A stretch of 64,000 nucleotides of DNA from Bin87 sp963668585 (GCA_963668585.1 OY764869.1:2480001-2544000); one strand, 5' to 3'. Shown: positions 26,598 through 36,466, numbered from the stretch's first letter. Program-made: numbers and translations. The notes: a model not told the origin generated them from the sequence alone.

Positions 26598-27825
26598 CAG
26601 GGTCTTTCGATTATTTGTCGACCGCGCCGATCAAGGCCAGAGGACGTGATGGGTGAACGGCGTACCGACGCAAGGCGGCGGCGATGTTGGTTTCGCCAGC
26701 CAGACGGATCACGCTGATGGTCAGATTGCGCAGGGCTGCCATGACCTGGGGCGCGGAGCCGGCGCGGACCTGGGACCGGTCCTCATCGAAGGTAACGTCC
26801 CTGACCCAGTGGACTCGGTTCTCGATGCCCCAGTGTCCTCTCCATAAGCCGAGGAGCCTTTGGGGATCGGCCTCGGCGGGCGGCAGGCTGGTCACGGCGT
26901 AAGCCAGTTCGCGTCGGGTGGATCGTTTGGTACGGACGATGCGTTCCAGTCGGCAGACCTGGGCCAGGTGGGGCCAGTCGCTGTAGCCCACCAGCAGGTC
27001 GGAGACCCACAACCGCCGCTGTTCGATACGACCACCGTGCTGGTCAACCTGCGTCTCATGGGCCTCTTCCAGTTCCCCAGCCCAGATGGCGGTGATGTCC
27101 TGCAACAGGGTGGGCTGGTTGCCCTTTACGGCAAAGAAGTAGTGCCCCCTTGAGCCACCACCCGCTGGCACACTTCCCGCTGGGTGAATTGAGCATCGCC
27201 GGTTACCACCAGACCTTCCAGGTCCAACTGTCCCAATAGACCCGCCACCGCGTCCAACTCATTCCGCTTCTCACCCACCGCCTGCTGCCCCACCACGATC
27301 CCAGCCTGATGAGCGTACGCCGCTACCAGGTGCACACCGGGCAACTGATCACCGTGGATGCCGCGCAACGCTTTGCCGTCAATCGCCACCCCCTCACCCT
27401 CAGACAAGCCCCGTCCCTGCAGCCACTGCCCCAACTCACGCTCAAAGGCCTCTCGATCCAACCTGCTGAACACCAGATGCAGCGTGGACACGCACGGTGT
27501 CCGCTGCCGGGTGAACCCCAAAGCCTCGGATACTTCCTGCCCCTGGTCTCGGCCCCACTGGCTGATGGCGTACAGACTGCGCGCTCCGCACAGCATGGCG
27601 CACACCGCCAGTCCCAATATCGCCCCCAAAGGATGCCGCCTCCCGTGAGCGCTGCGCGGATCCGGTACCCGGCCCAACACCTCAATCAACGCCAAACCGT
27701 CGCCTGGCCCTTCCACTGACGCCATGGATCACCCCCAAACTGTGAATGACCCGAACCTATACGCCTCCTCCCTTTCCCTCCAAGTTTGCACCACCGCACG
27801 TTTCCTCGATAATCGAAAGACCCTG
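26598..27825 (-). mobile_element. ISAs1-family insertion sequence with 10-bp target duplication
   Basis: 1,228 bp with perfect 17-bp terminal inverted repeats (CAGGGTCTTTCGATTAT). It is flanked by the direct repeat GGTCCTCACG at 26588-26597 and 27826-27835, so the insertion is exact and recent. It lies upstream of the sppA operon. Confidence 0.95.
26611..27725 (-). pseudogene. ISAs1-family transposase, frameshifted
   Basis: The 5' frame (27725 to 27126) carries the DDE_Tnp_1-associated N-terminus (RSAHGRRHPLGAILGLA) and catalytic blocks VAIDGKALRG and VTGDAQFTQ. It then ends at GGTTSLP. The 3' frame (to 26611) resumes at HYFFAVKGNQPTLLQDI and contains GHWGIENRVHWVRDVTF with the catalytic Glu. 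The break is at a G5 run (27145-27149); one more G restores a single protein of about 370 residues. Programmed shifting is not usual in this family, so a loss of one base is more likely. Confidence 0.85.
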
Positions 27826-28080
27826 GGTCCTCACGGGTACCCAGTTTGTTGGCATGAGCGGTGCGTGGACGATGGGACGGAGTGTTAACGCCAAGGCGCA
27901 GAGACGTACAGGGCCAATTTGGCTCGCGAACGGGTTGTTCGATAGTGACCTACCGGAACCTGTTGCGCGAGTCCCATGACGGTTTGGTGAAAATGGGTAC
28001 GCATGAGAGTCCTAGTCGCCAGACAGGGGTTCACGATTATGCTTGTGACGGGCAGTTGCTGTTGTCGGAACGGTTCCGTG

Positions 28081-28110
28081 CTCACCCTTCGACAGGATCA
28101 GGGTGAGCGG
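28081..28110. repeat. dispersed intergenic repeat
   Basis: CTCACCCTTCGACAGGATCA followed by GGGTGAGCGG forms an interrupted inverted repeat. Near-identical units occur at about 8165-8200, 46763-46790 and 56175-56210. It is a REP-like unit found only between genes here. Confidence 0.7.
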
Positions 28111-28175
28111 ACGCCTGGGCTACGGGTTGCTGCATCGCTGCACGGATGGGGGATGCGCCGGCAGGTTTGAGAGCC

Positions 28176-28285
28176 GCCCATGCGTTTGCATGGCCGCTGG
28201 CGAACCACCAGGGTGGGACGGCGCCTGAAGGGCGTCGTCTCTCCGGAGGGGCGATGGGTTTCTCGTCCCTGCGGTTGGTGGTTCG
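28176..28285. other. nested hairpins, possible structured RNA or MITE
   Basis: CCATGC-GTTT-GCATGG at about 28178-28193 is followed by a larger stem. CGAACCACCA (28201-28210) pairs with TGGTGGTTCG (28276-28285), and GGGACG (28215-28220) pairs with CGTCCC (28264-28269), with further pairing inside. No known RNA class was recognised. Confidence 0.35.
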
Positions 28286-28872
28286 TTGGTTGGCGGTTGG
28301 TTTTGGTTTGGTTTGGTGTGAGAGGCGGGATTCCGGATCGTTGTCAGCGCACGGCCAGTACGCAACTATTTGAACGGCAGTTCCGTGGTCGCAGGACTAT
28401 TTGGTTGAGTCCCTACCACGCGGGCCCGAACAATCCCGGTGGGCCAGTGGGGCACCGCCGGTGAGTACGTTGGTCGGATATCGGCGAATTGCCACCTGGA
28501 CCGGTTGCGATTTGTTGCTGACGGGGTTGGCCGTCGATCCGGAATCTTGCCTCTCTGGGGTTGTGGTGGAGCAGCTGCTTGATCTAGACGGTATTAGGAT
28601 ATACGTTCGTATTGGTGGTGTCAAGGGATCATTTTACAGGGATGGGCAGGATTTACAGGATGTGGGGATTGCGGGTGGGACGGGTGGTTGGTCCTTCGAC
28701 GGGCCCAGGATGGGCGGATGTTGGGCTCAGGGTGAACGTATGTCGGGCTTGGGCTGGGGGATTGCCTTGACTATCGTCGATCTTCGAATGGCCCCGGGGG
28801 CGCCAGGATAGTCCGGGCTGGATCAGCCTGGGTTGCCGGGACGCCGAGACTGCGCTATGAAAGATGGCCGTA

Positions 28873-28914
28873 CCGGTTGATGATACTGGGGTGCCGGTTG
28901 GTGATACTGGGGTG
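28873..28914. repeat. 21-bp tandem duplication
   Basis: Two adjacent 21-bp units starting CCGGTTGATGATACTGGGG and CCGGTTGGTGATACTGGGG differ at one base. They lie about 200 bp upstream of the MaoC-CaiB operon. Confidence 0.75.
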
Positions 28915-29119
28915 CGCCGGCTATGCGCATGATTCCGCATTGGTTGGTCACGTCAGCGCGGCGTGAGGCCCGGTTTGACGGATTCACTTCGGACCGGGGC
29001 GTCGTCCTGCTGACAAACTGCGTCTGATGATCGTGCGCCGGAGCGGGGAGATTTGTGGAATCCAATTGGTTTGGCTACAATCTCAGCGATGATTTCATGG
29101 CCCGGAAAGGAGCGCCCCG

Positions 29120-30190
29120 ATGCCCGGTAATTTGATCACAGATGAGATTCGAGGCCTGATTGGGCTTCAGTCTGAACCCGAGCGAAACAGATTCCCCATC
29201 AGCGCAGAGATGGCGTATGACGTTGCGGATGCCATCGAGGACTACAACCCTCTGTACGTGGACCCGGAATATGCCGAAGGCAGCCGTTTTGGCAGTCTTT
29301 TGTGCCCGCCCCTGGCCGCATGGAAAGACATCGCGCCGCCCATTGGGTACTTCGGAGCCGGTCAGGAGTGGCATTTTGAGGTGCCCCTGCCCTTCAACAG
29401 TTACGGCCTCAATGGCGGCAGCGACTGGCAGTTCCTGGCGCCCGTGAAAGTGGGCACGTGGATCACGCGGCAGTTCCGCATCCTGGACATATTTGAGAAG
29501 CAGGGACGCTCGGGCTCACTGGTGTTCATCGTCCGTGAAGAAACGCAGGCGGATCAACATGGCGTTGAGTTGAGCAGGGCCCGGCGCGTGAGTATCCACC
29601 GCGCGTTGCCGGCGGGGGAACAGCCCACTGACATCGCCGAGGTCGCGGCCGATTTGACCACGGTGGATGTCGCGCCGCCCAACCCCGAAGTCATACTGCC
29701 CAAACCTGAACCGGCGCCGGGCCAGCAGATGCACTTCGAGGACGTCGCAGTGGGAGACAGCCTGACCCCTGTGGTGAAAGGCCCAATGACCACGACGCAT
29801 TTGATCCGGTGGGCTGCCGCGAACGGGAACTATGCCCGGATCCATTGGGATCTGCCGTTCGCTCAATTGCGCCAGGGTTTGCCAAATGTGGTGGTCAATG
29901 GTTCGTTGAAGAACCAGTACCTGGGGCAACTGCTGCTGGATTTCGCGGGGGACGGCGGGTGGTTCAAGCGCTTTTACGTGGAGCACCGTGGCATGGACTT
30001 TCCCGGGGACACGATCACTGCGTCGGGAATGGTCACCGGCAAGCGTGAGTCCGATGAGTTTGGTTTCGTGGATTGCGCGGTGTCGCTGGGCAACGACCGC
30101 GGGCATCAGACGGCTTCCGGCACCGCCGTAGTGATATTGCCCAAACGGGGGCGAACACTGCCCCTGACCTGGGAGGAAGAGCCCTGGTGA
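29120..30190 (+). CDS. MaoC-like / FAS1-dehydratase-like acyl-CoA hydratase
   Basis: 356 residues with two hot-dog domains: an N-terminal FAS1_DH_region-like domain (about 15-165; RFPISAEMAYDVADAIEDYNPLYVD) and a C-terminal MaoC-like domain (about 210-350; THLIRWAAANGNYARIHWD, with LPNVVVNGSL). The C-terminal domain keeps N and IHWD near the hydratase active site. Expected reaction: hydration of an enoyl-CoA or dehydration of a 3-hydroxyacyl-CoA. AAAGGAG precedes ATG 29120 at good spacing. Its stop overlaps the next ATG (TGATG), so the gene is coupled to two CoA-transferases that probably activate the substrate. Confidence 0.85.
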   Translation: MPGNLITDEIRGLIGLQSEPERNRFPISAEMAYDVADAIEDYNPLYVDPEYAEGSRFGSLLCPPLAAWKDIAPPIGYFGAGQEWHFEVPLPFNSYGLNGGSDWQFLAPVKVGTWITRQFRILDIFEKQGRSGSLVFIVREETQADQHGVELSRARRVSIHRALPAGEQPTDIAEVAADLTTVDVAPPNPEVILPKPEPAPGQQMHFEDVAVGDSLTPVVKGPMTTTHLIRWAAANGNYARIHWDLPFAQLRQGLPNVVVNGSLKNQYLGQLLLDFAGDGGWFKRFYVEHRGMDFPGDTITASGMVTGKRESDEFGFVDCAVSLGNDRGHQTASGTAVVILPKRGRTLPLTWEEEPW

Positions 30191-31383
30191 TGGCAGGAAT
30201 CCTTGAAGGTGTCCGGGTGCTGGAGATGGGCGGGAATGTTTCCGCTCCGTTCTGCGCCAAGTTGCTGGCCGATTATGGGGCAGACGTTATCAAAGTGGAA
30301 TCGCCGCACGTGGGCGACGAAGCGCGGCGCATGGGGCCATTTGTGGACGATGACCCGCATCCCGACAAAAGCGTGCCGTTCCTTTACCTGAACACCAACA
30401 AACGCGGGGTCACGCTGGATCCAGCGACGGTTGCTGGCGAGAAGTTGCTGGGACAACTGCTGCATAACGCCGACATTCTGATCGAAAATTATCCCCCGGA
30501 GGAAAAGCCGACGCCATTGCTGGAAACCGGCGCGCTGGCTGAGCGGTTCCCCAGTCTGATTGCCACTTCCATAACGGCGTTTGGGCAAACCGGGCCGTAC
30601 CGGAACCACGCCGCCACCGATCTTGTGGCCACGGCCATGAGCGGGCTGATGTACCACTCAGGCGATTCTGATCAGGAACCGCTTCGAAACGCTTTGAACC
30701 AGTCTTACTATGTCGCGGGAATAAACGGGGCGGTGGCTTCCACCGCGGCGCTGTTTCAGCGAATGACCACTGGCCTGGGTCAGAGTATCGATGTCTCCAC
30801 CGTGGAATGCCTGGCATCGCACCTGGTGCAGGCGGTGCCTTATTACAGTTATATGGGCGCGATCAAAGGCCGCCGGCCGGTTCGCGGATCGGGGTTTGAG
30901 GAACTGATGCCGGCCCGGGATGGGTACGTAATTCCCTCGGTGCAGGGTTCTCAACCGTGGACAACGGTTGCAGACCTGATTGGCGTTCCCGAACTGCATG
31001 ACGAGCGGTTTGCCTCCGGTTCCGGACGCATCGAATACGGGGAGGAAATCTACAACCTGTTGGTTCAGGGCCTGGCGCAATGGGATCGCAAAGCGCTCCA
31101 TCAGGCATCCGGCGAGCGCCGGTTGGTGTTCGGCATGGCCCAGGACGCCGGGGATCTGGTGGAGTGTCCCCATCTGCGGGAACGGGATTTCTTCCGCACC
31201 GTCAACCACCCGGTGGCGGGGGAAGCAGTTTACCCAGGATTGGGCCCGAGGCTATCCGGCATGAACTATGCGGTGGAGCGGGCCGCTCCCCTGCTGGGGC
31301 AACATAACCGTGAGATTTACCGCGACGAGTTGGGCCATACCGACGCGGAGTTGGCCCAATGGCGTGCCCTGGAGGTGATATGA
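30190..31383 (+). CDS. CaiB/BaiF family (class III) CoA-transferase
   Basis: 397 residues. The opening LEGVRVLEMGGNVSAPFCAKLLADYGADVIKVE is the family's CoA-binding start. The nucleophilic Asp is in GLGQSIDVSTVE (about residue 200). The C-terminal GLGPRLSG and ERAAPLLGQHNREIY block is complete. ATG 30190 overlaps the MaoC gene's stop by one base; a longer upstream frame is ignored for that reason. It would move CoA between carboxylic acids, feeding the hydratase upstream. Substrate unknown. Confidence 0.9.
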   Translation: MAGILEGVRVLEMGGNVSAPFCAKLLADYGADVIKVESPHVGDEARRMGPFVDDDPHPDKSVPFLYLNTNKRGVTLDPATVAGEKLLGQLLHNADILIENYPPEEKPTPLLETGALAERFPSLIATSITAFGQTGPYRNHAATDLVATAMSGLMYHSGDSDQEPLRNALNQSYYVAGINGAVASTAALFQRMTTGLGQSIDVSTVECLASHLVQAVPYYSYMGAIKGRRPVRGSGFEELMPARDGYVIPSVQGSQPWTTVADLIGVPELHDERFASGSGRIEYGEEIYNLLVQGLAQWDRKALHQASGERRLVFGMAQDAGDLVECPHLRERDFFRTVNHPVAGEAVYPGLGPRLSGMNYAVERAAPLLGQHNREIYRDELGHTDAELAQWRALEVI

Positions 31384-32768
31384 CTCTCCCGCTCGAAGGA
31401 ATCCGCGTGGTGGATCTGAGCCGTGTGTTCGCCATGCCCTACTGTGGGGCCTACCTGGCGGACATGGGCGCCGAGGTCATCAAAGTGGAGACCCACCACA
31501 ATCAATTTGTGGATACCACGCGCACTTTGAACGGGCCCTACCCGGACAATGAACCGGGTGAACTCCATTGGGAACGCGCCGGGACATATCACACCCTGAA
31601 CCATGGGAAATTAAGCGTCACCCTGGACCTGCGATCCCAGGAAGCGCTGGAGTTGCTGAAGCAACTGGTGGCGGTGTCGGATGTGGTTCTGGAAAATTTC
31701 ACGCCCAGGGTCATGCGCAGGTTTGGGCTGGACTACGCCAATTTGAAAGCGGTCAAACCCGATGTGATCATGGTGTCCAACACGGGCTACGGCCATTCCG
31801 GGCCGTGGACGGACTTCGGCGCAATGGCCACCGCTTTGGAGCCGACCCATGGGACCGGGGCGTTCACGGGCTACCTGGACGTTGATGGCGAGGGCAACAC
31901 ATCCCCGGGTACGGTGCCCAACAAGATTGCGAATTCCTACACGGATTTCCTTGCGAGTTGGACCGCGCAACTGGCGGTGATGGCCAGCCTGTTCCATCGT
32001 GCGCGGACGGGCCAAGGAATGTGGATTGACCTGGCGATGTACCAGGTGGGCGCATCTTTCATGGGTGAAGGATTGCTGGACTTCGCGTTCAACGGACGGC
32101 GCACACGTCGAATCGGAAACCGGCACGAAACCTGGTCGCCGCACGGTTGTTATCCCTGCCTAGGGAACGATGAATGGGTCGTGATGGCGGTGAGAAACGA
32201 TGCGGAGTGGGCCGCTTTTTGCGGCGTGTTGGAAATGCCGGAACTGGCTTCAGACCCGCGTTTCAATGAACCCGTCGCGCGTCATGCCAATCAGGATGCT
32301 TTGGATGCAGTGATCTCGGAATGGACCGGCAGCCGGGACAAGTACCGGGTGATGGCTATGTTGCAATCGGTGGGCGTTCCGGCGGGCCCGGTGTTCAACG
32401 CGCGGGATATGCTCAGCGATCCGCACTTCCGCAGCCGGGGATATTTCGAGACCGCGGAACATCCGCAGAGCACCCAATTGGGCGAACGGGAATACGTGAG
32501 CCGTGGCTGGCGAATGTCGCGTAACGACGTGCGCATCCACAAGGCCGCGCCCCTGTTGGGTGAAGATAACGCGTACGTGTTGTCGGGGGTGTTGGGACTC
32601 AGCGATTCGCGGGTTGCTGAACTGGAGGCTGCGGACGCTGTCGGTGCAAGCCTGAAGGGATCCCGGGTACCATCATCCGTGCCTTTGGACCGGCAGGTGG
32701 AATTGGGTTGGACCGTGGATTACGACGCCGGTTACCGGGAAAGGCAACCTCCATCGCACGGCGATTGA
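31380..32768 (+). CDS. CaiB/BaiF family (class III) CoA-transferase
   Basis: 462 residues, longer than usual by a C-terminal tail of about 60 (from ADAVGASLKGSR). ATG 31380 overlaps the previous stop as ATGA. Family features: LEGIRVVDLSRVFAMPYCGAYLADMGAEVIKVE, TLDLRSQEALELLKQL, NTGYGHSGPW and nucleophile Asp in GQGMWIDLAMYQ. Two adjacent CaiB genes often give a heteromeric transferase, as in succinyl-CoA:benzylsuccinate enzymes, so these two may act as one complex. Confidence 0.88.
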   Translation: MTLPLEGIRVVDLSRVFAMPYCGAYLADMGAEVIKVETHHNQFVDTTRTLNGPYPDNEPGELHWERAGTYHTLNHGKLSVTLDLRSQEALELLKQLVAVSDVVLENFTPRVMRRFGLDYANLKAVKPDVIMVSNTGYGHSGPWTDFGAMATALEPTHGTGAFTGYLDVDGEGNTSPGTVPNKIANSYTDFLASWTAQLAVMASLFHRARTGQGMWIDLAMYQVGASFMGEGLLDFAFNGRRTRRIGNRHETWSPHGCYPCLGNDEWVVMAVRNDAEWAAFCGVLEMPELASDPRFNEPVARHANQDALDAVISEWTGSRDKYRVMAMLQSVGVPAGPVFNARDMLSDPHFRSRGYFETAEHPQSTQLGEREYVSRGWRMSRNDVRIHKAAPLLGEDNAYVLSGVLGLSDSRVAELEAADAVGASLKGSRVPSSVPLDRQVELGWTVDYDAGYRERQPPSHGD

Positions 32769-32838
32769 TTTTTCAGTTTCCGGAACTCTGGTCACGGGCC
32801 ACAACCCGCAAGAGGAAGGCCCTGGGCGTCCCGCCCGA

Positions 32839-33834
32839 CTACTGCGGCGGCAGGTCTGGGCCGTGGATCAAGTCCTGTGGTGTCGGGTAGGCTGCGTACA
32901 GGATGTCCCGCGCATCGGCAAATTCATCGGCGGTCCATGACGGCGCTCCACGCATCACCCTTCGCATCCGGTCCAAGTCTGCGGCCAGGGGGTTGGCGAG
33001 TTGGACTGTGTGTTCCGGGTCCAGCGAAGCGCCGTCGTATATCAGAAACACGACCCGATCCTGTTCCGCTAGAATCTCCAATTCCTCCAATCCCCTTCCC
33101 TGGTCTGCTGAGGGATTGATCCAGGACTCATACCAGGTATCGCCAATCTGGGCGACCAACGGCACCAGGTGCACGGCACCGACTTTGAACAGCCGCGCGT
33201 GCAGGGTAATCTCGGGCACTGGGGGCAGTCTTCGCACTGCCTCCGGCGTGTTCTGAGCCAGAAAGCAAACCTCGGGAGGCTGGCCTGGCTCCTGTACCAC
33301 GGCGGTCAACATGCCGCCGCCGGCCGAGAACAACACCTCCAGGGGGCCGCCCAGATCCGTCAACCGGGTGGCGTACCCCCGCAGTTCCAGCCATGTCCAG
33401 GAAAGGCATTTCTCCAGGTCAGCCAGTTCATTTGCGATCCGGTCGGCGGTCGGACGATCACCCACGTGACCGTCTGAGACTGCCTGAATCCAACCGCCGA
33501 TGCTGGTCATCACTATCGCGGGTTCACCGTCAGCGGTCGGTGGCTGGAGGGTCATTTCGATGATGGGGTCGCTGCCCGAACCGACGGCGCCAAGCTGTAC
33601 CCGGAGGCCGGCGCCAAGCAGATTCGCCGACGCTTCACGCGCGCTGAACCAGTATTGCGTCGGGGGTATGCGAACCTGCGAACCGTCGGCCAACCCCTGT
33701 TCAAGCAATGGAGTCAGGATATCGACGGTGCCGCCAGCGACCATGCTCTGAGAGATGTCTTCCTGGTAGCCGCTTTCCAACGTGAGCCGACGAAGTACGC
33801 TGGTTGTGATGCGTTCGGGCATTTGGTTCATCAT
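32839..33834 (-). CDS. hypothetical protein
   Basis: 331 residues from ATG 33834; the start is not fixed because no clear ribosome binding site precedes 33834, 33831 or 33822. The product is soluble, without signal or membrane segment. It alternates alpha/beta with conserved-looking stretches (MTSIGGWIQAVSDGHVGDRP, HLVPLVAQIGDTWYESWINP, DRVVFLIYDGASLDPEHTV). I do not recognise the family. It is convergent with the CoA-transferase operon and lies downstream of the hybrid kinase on the same strand. Confidence 0.7.
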   Translation of the reverse strand: MMNQMPERITTSVLRRLTLESGYQEDISQSMVAGGTVDILTPLLEQGLADGSQVRIPPTQYWFSAREASANLLGAGLRVQLGAVGSGSDPIIEMTLQPPTADGEPAIVMTSIGGWIQAVSDGHVGDRPTADRIANELADLEKCLSWTWLELRGYATRLTDLGGPLEVLFSAGGGMLTAVVQEPGQPPEVCFLAQNTPEAVRRLPPVPEITLHARLFKVGAVHLVPLVAQIGDTWYESWINPSADQGRGLEELEILAEQDRVVFLIYDGASLDPEHTVQLANPLAADLDRMRRVMRGAPSWTADEFADARDILYAAYPTPQDLIHGPDLPPQ

Positions 33835-34072
33835 TGCGGCAACCGCCGGGGGTTCCCACAGTGTAGTTGAACGGTGGAAATTTAGACAGGCCGGTTGGGA
33901 ATCCGGAGATCGTGAGGCGTTTGTCCACCCAAACCTTTGGAAGGACATCCGGGGAGCGCCAACCGTAAGGCTCGCCAGGGTATCCGGCCGGGACCGCTGG
34001 GCAGTCGGAAGCCCACCACGACGCCTGGCGGGGTGTGGGTGATACTGGACTATCGCGCGTGGAGGCGACGGG

Positions 34073-36466
34073 TCAGGCTTTGGCCATTCGGTAGCCGATG
34101 CCGTGCTCGGTGTATATGTACGATGGCTGGCGCGCGTTATCGCCCAACTTTTGGCGCAACGTCTTTACATAAGCGCGGAGCAGTTGCGATTCCCCCGAAT
34201 ATTCCGGTCCCCAAACTCGGTGCAACAACTCGTCCTGAGTCAAGACCCGCCCGGCTTTACTGGTAAGTTCGTGCAGCAGTTTGTACTCCGTGGCAGTCAA
34301 CTGCACGGGTTCATCGTCGACGGTAACCGCATGCGAGGAGTAATCTACGACAACCGAGCCGACTGAGAAGCCGTCGGTAGGAACTTTGCGTTTCGGCTTG
34401 ACCGTCCTGGCCAACGGCGTCCGGATGCGTGAAAGCAATTCGGGCAGCGAGATGGGCTTCATCACGCACCAGTCAACGCCCATCTCGGTAGCCCGGGCCG
34501 CCATTTCGCTGTCGCCTTGCTCGACGACGGCAATGATTTGCGTCTGGAATTCGGTCGAGAGACGGTGAATCGTCTCCAACCCTTCGGAACCAAGAGTCGT
34601 GAGGTCCCACAGCACCAAATAGGGTTGCTCACGGAGTTCCGGGCGCGTGAAATCCTCGCACCCCGGGAATTTGAATGTTTCGTACCCTTCTGTGGACAGC
34701 CCGCGGCACACGGCCTCCATCGTTGCAGGATCATCGGCAGCGACGAAGATACGGGGCTTCGGTCCGATGTGGTGATCGGTTGGATCGGAATCCTGCCAGA
34801 ATCGCAATGACTGATCTTGGGATCCACCTGCCAACGGAATCGTGAAAGTGAACGCCATCCCATGTCCGTTGGGTCCCGAGTCAGCCTGAAACTCACCCCC
34901 GTGCGCCATCACGATTCCCTCGCAAATCGCCAAAGCCAGGCCATCGCCTCCGCGTCTCTGGTTTATGTCCGCGCGGTGAGTTGAACGGATGCGGTCGATC
35001 AACTCCGGCGGCGGCGCGCTCTGTGGGCGATTGCTATCCGTTGAAAGAGAGACTTCAAGCTCGGAACCTATTTGGCGCGCGCTTACCGATATCGTGGAAG
35101 TTTCCGAAGAGTATTTGTAGGCGTGGGCGAAGAGGTCTCTTAGCATCTGCGTGACCCTGATTTTGTCAACCGATACTGCGGGCAAATCAGGTGGCATCTG
35201 TTGATGGATGGACGGACCAGAATGCCCACGCCTGAACTCGCGGACTGCCTCTGCTACCAGGGTGGAAAAGTCGCAGTTCTCCACGTTGAGGGCAAGCGTA
35301 CCGGCATCGATATTGCTCAGGTCGATAAGGCTGTTGATTTGGCTTCGCATCGCCTCGACCTGCTGATCGACGATCTGGGACAATTGCAGCGATTCAGAGG
35401 AATTTAGCGATTTGGCGATCTCGGCGAGGGCGACCGTCGATCCCTTGATGGTGGTCAGAGGAGTACGCAGTTCCTGGCTGACCAAACCCAAAAATTCAGC
35501 GCGCATTCCGTTCGCATCTTCCAATGGGGTCATATCCTGGATCGCGATGACTATCGACACAATCTCCCCGCGGTCGGAGAAGATCGGAGCGGCGTTGACC
35601 AGCGTATTCACGGTTCGGCCGTCAGAAAAGTTGAGCACGATTTCTTCGGCCCGCACCACTTCGCCGCTCTGCATCACCTGCATGATGGGACGGTCTCCGA
35701 TAGTCATTTCGCGACCGTCGGCTCTGGTCAAGGTGCAGTTTTGTTGCACTTCCTCCCAAGACATTGCCTCGGAGCCAACTTTGCCGCCGATGCGTTGGCA
35801 TTCCTGGTTTGATGTCAGAACGGCGCCGGTTTTGGCGTCGAAAACCACCAGACCCACCGGAGCAATCTTCACCAAAGCTCGTAAGTCCGTTTTGATCCGC
35901 CGTTCCCTTTCAAACTTGCGAGAGTTTGTGATCGCGTTTCCGGCGTGAGCGGCGAAACGAACCAACATGCGTTCGTCCAGCGGTGAAAACTCGGTTAACC
36001 CTTCTTTATCACCGAGGTAGATGTTCCCGAGATGTGTCCCTTCGTGAAGGATCTGGATACCCAGGAGGGACCGTATCGGAGGGTGGCCCTCGGGAAGACC
36101 GATACCGCGGTGGTGACCAGCGATGTCCGCAATTCTCAACGGACCGTCCAGTTCATTGAGGTAACCCAACAAGCCCTTGCCGTGTGGTGTACTGGGCATC
36201 CCGGCCAATTGTTCGGAAGTCATGCCGGAGGACACAGTGCTTTCTATGCTTCCAGACTGGTCGAACAGCACCAGCGCCCCGTATCGGGCGTCGGTCAAGT
36301 AACGTGCGTTGTCAATGACTTCTTGCAGGACGATATCGTACTCAAGCGTGCTATTGATGCGAAGACTGGCTTCACTCAGTCGGAATACAGGCTCCACCCC
36401 TTTATTAATGTCCTGCCCACCGAGGTAGCTCGGGTCCGGGGTTCCATTTACGTTGCGATAAGTCAT
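34073..36466 (-). CDS. GAF-PAS-kinase-REC-winged-helix hybrid regulator with Gln in the H-box
   Basis: About 797 residues from ATG 36466 (a TTG 42 bp upstream gives 811; numbering below uses the longer form). Domain order: GAF (about 45-200), PAS (205-330), HisKA-like (335-400), HATPase (440-560), receiver (585-695), OmpR/PhoB-type winged helix (715-810). In the H-box the phospho-accepting His is Gln345 (VSQELRTPL, codon CAG). The N-box is also altered (LRDLFAHAYKYS lacks the key Asn), while the G-box GGDGLALAICEGI is kept. The receiver keeps Asp635 (LVLWDLTTLG) and Lys684. So autophosphorylation looks lost, while sensing, receiver and DNA binding remain in one chain. It may act as a ligand-sensing one-component regulator. 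Confidence 0.85.
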   Translation of the reverse strand: MTYRNVNGTPDPSYLGGQDINKGVEPVFRLSEASLRINSTLEYDIVLQEVIDNARYLTDARYGALVLFDQSGSIESTVSSGMTSEQLAGMPSTPHGKGLLGYLNELDGPLRIADIAGHHRGIGLPEGHPPIRSLLGIQILHEGTHLGNIYLGDKEGLTEFSPLDERMLVRFAAHAGNAITNSRKFERERRIKTDLRALVKIAPVGLVVFDAKTGAVLTSNQECQRIGGKVGSEAMSWEEVQQNCTLTRADGREMTIGDRPIMQVMQSGEVVRAEEIVLNFSDGRTVNTLVNAAPIFSDRGEIVSIVIAIQDMTPLEDANGMRAEFLGLVSQELRTPLTTIKGSTVALAEIAKSLNSSESLQLSQIVDQQVEAMRSQINSLIDLSNIDAGTLALNVENCDFSTLVAEAVREFRRGHSGPSIHQQMPPDLPAVSVDKIRVTQMLRDLFAHAYKYSSETSTISVSARQIGSELEVSLSTDSNRPQSAPPPELIDRIRSTHRADINQRRGGDGLALAICEGIVMAHGGEFQADSGPNGHGMAFTFTIPLAGGSQDQSLRFWQDSDPTDHHIGPKPRIFVAADDPATMEAVCRGLSTEGYETFKFPGCEDFTRPELREQPYLVLWDLTTLGSEGLETIHRLSTEFQTQIIAVVEQGDSEMAARATEMGVDWCVMKPISLPELLSRIRTPLARTVKPKRKVPTDGFSVGSVVVDYSSHAVTVDDEPVQLTATEYKLLHELTSKAGRVLTQDELLHRVWGPEYSGESQLLRAYVKTLRQKLGDNARQPSYIYTEHGIGYRMAKA

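Larger units (their letters stand above)
27836..29119. other. 1.3-kb intergenic region with hairpins and short repeats
   Basis: No gene with family resemblance. It holds a dispersed repeat at 28081-28110, a pair of nested hairpins at 28176-28285, a TTTACAGG-type short repeat near 28632-28659, and a 21-bp tandem duplication at 28873-28914. Several open frames exist because the stretch is GC-rich, but none looks coding. Confidence 0.5.

Noticed and set aside
26611..27725. Programmed frameshift in the ISAs1 transposase
   Set aside because: ISAs1 transposases are normally one frame, and the G5 run is not an in-phase slippery heptamer; loss of one base is simpler.
28401..28811. 136-codon frame in the long intergenic region
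   Set aside because: Crosses a dispersed short repeat, has no ribosome binding site and no recognisable family.
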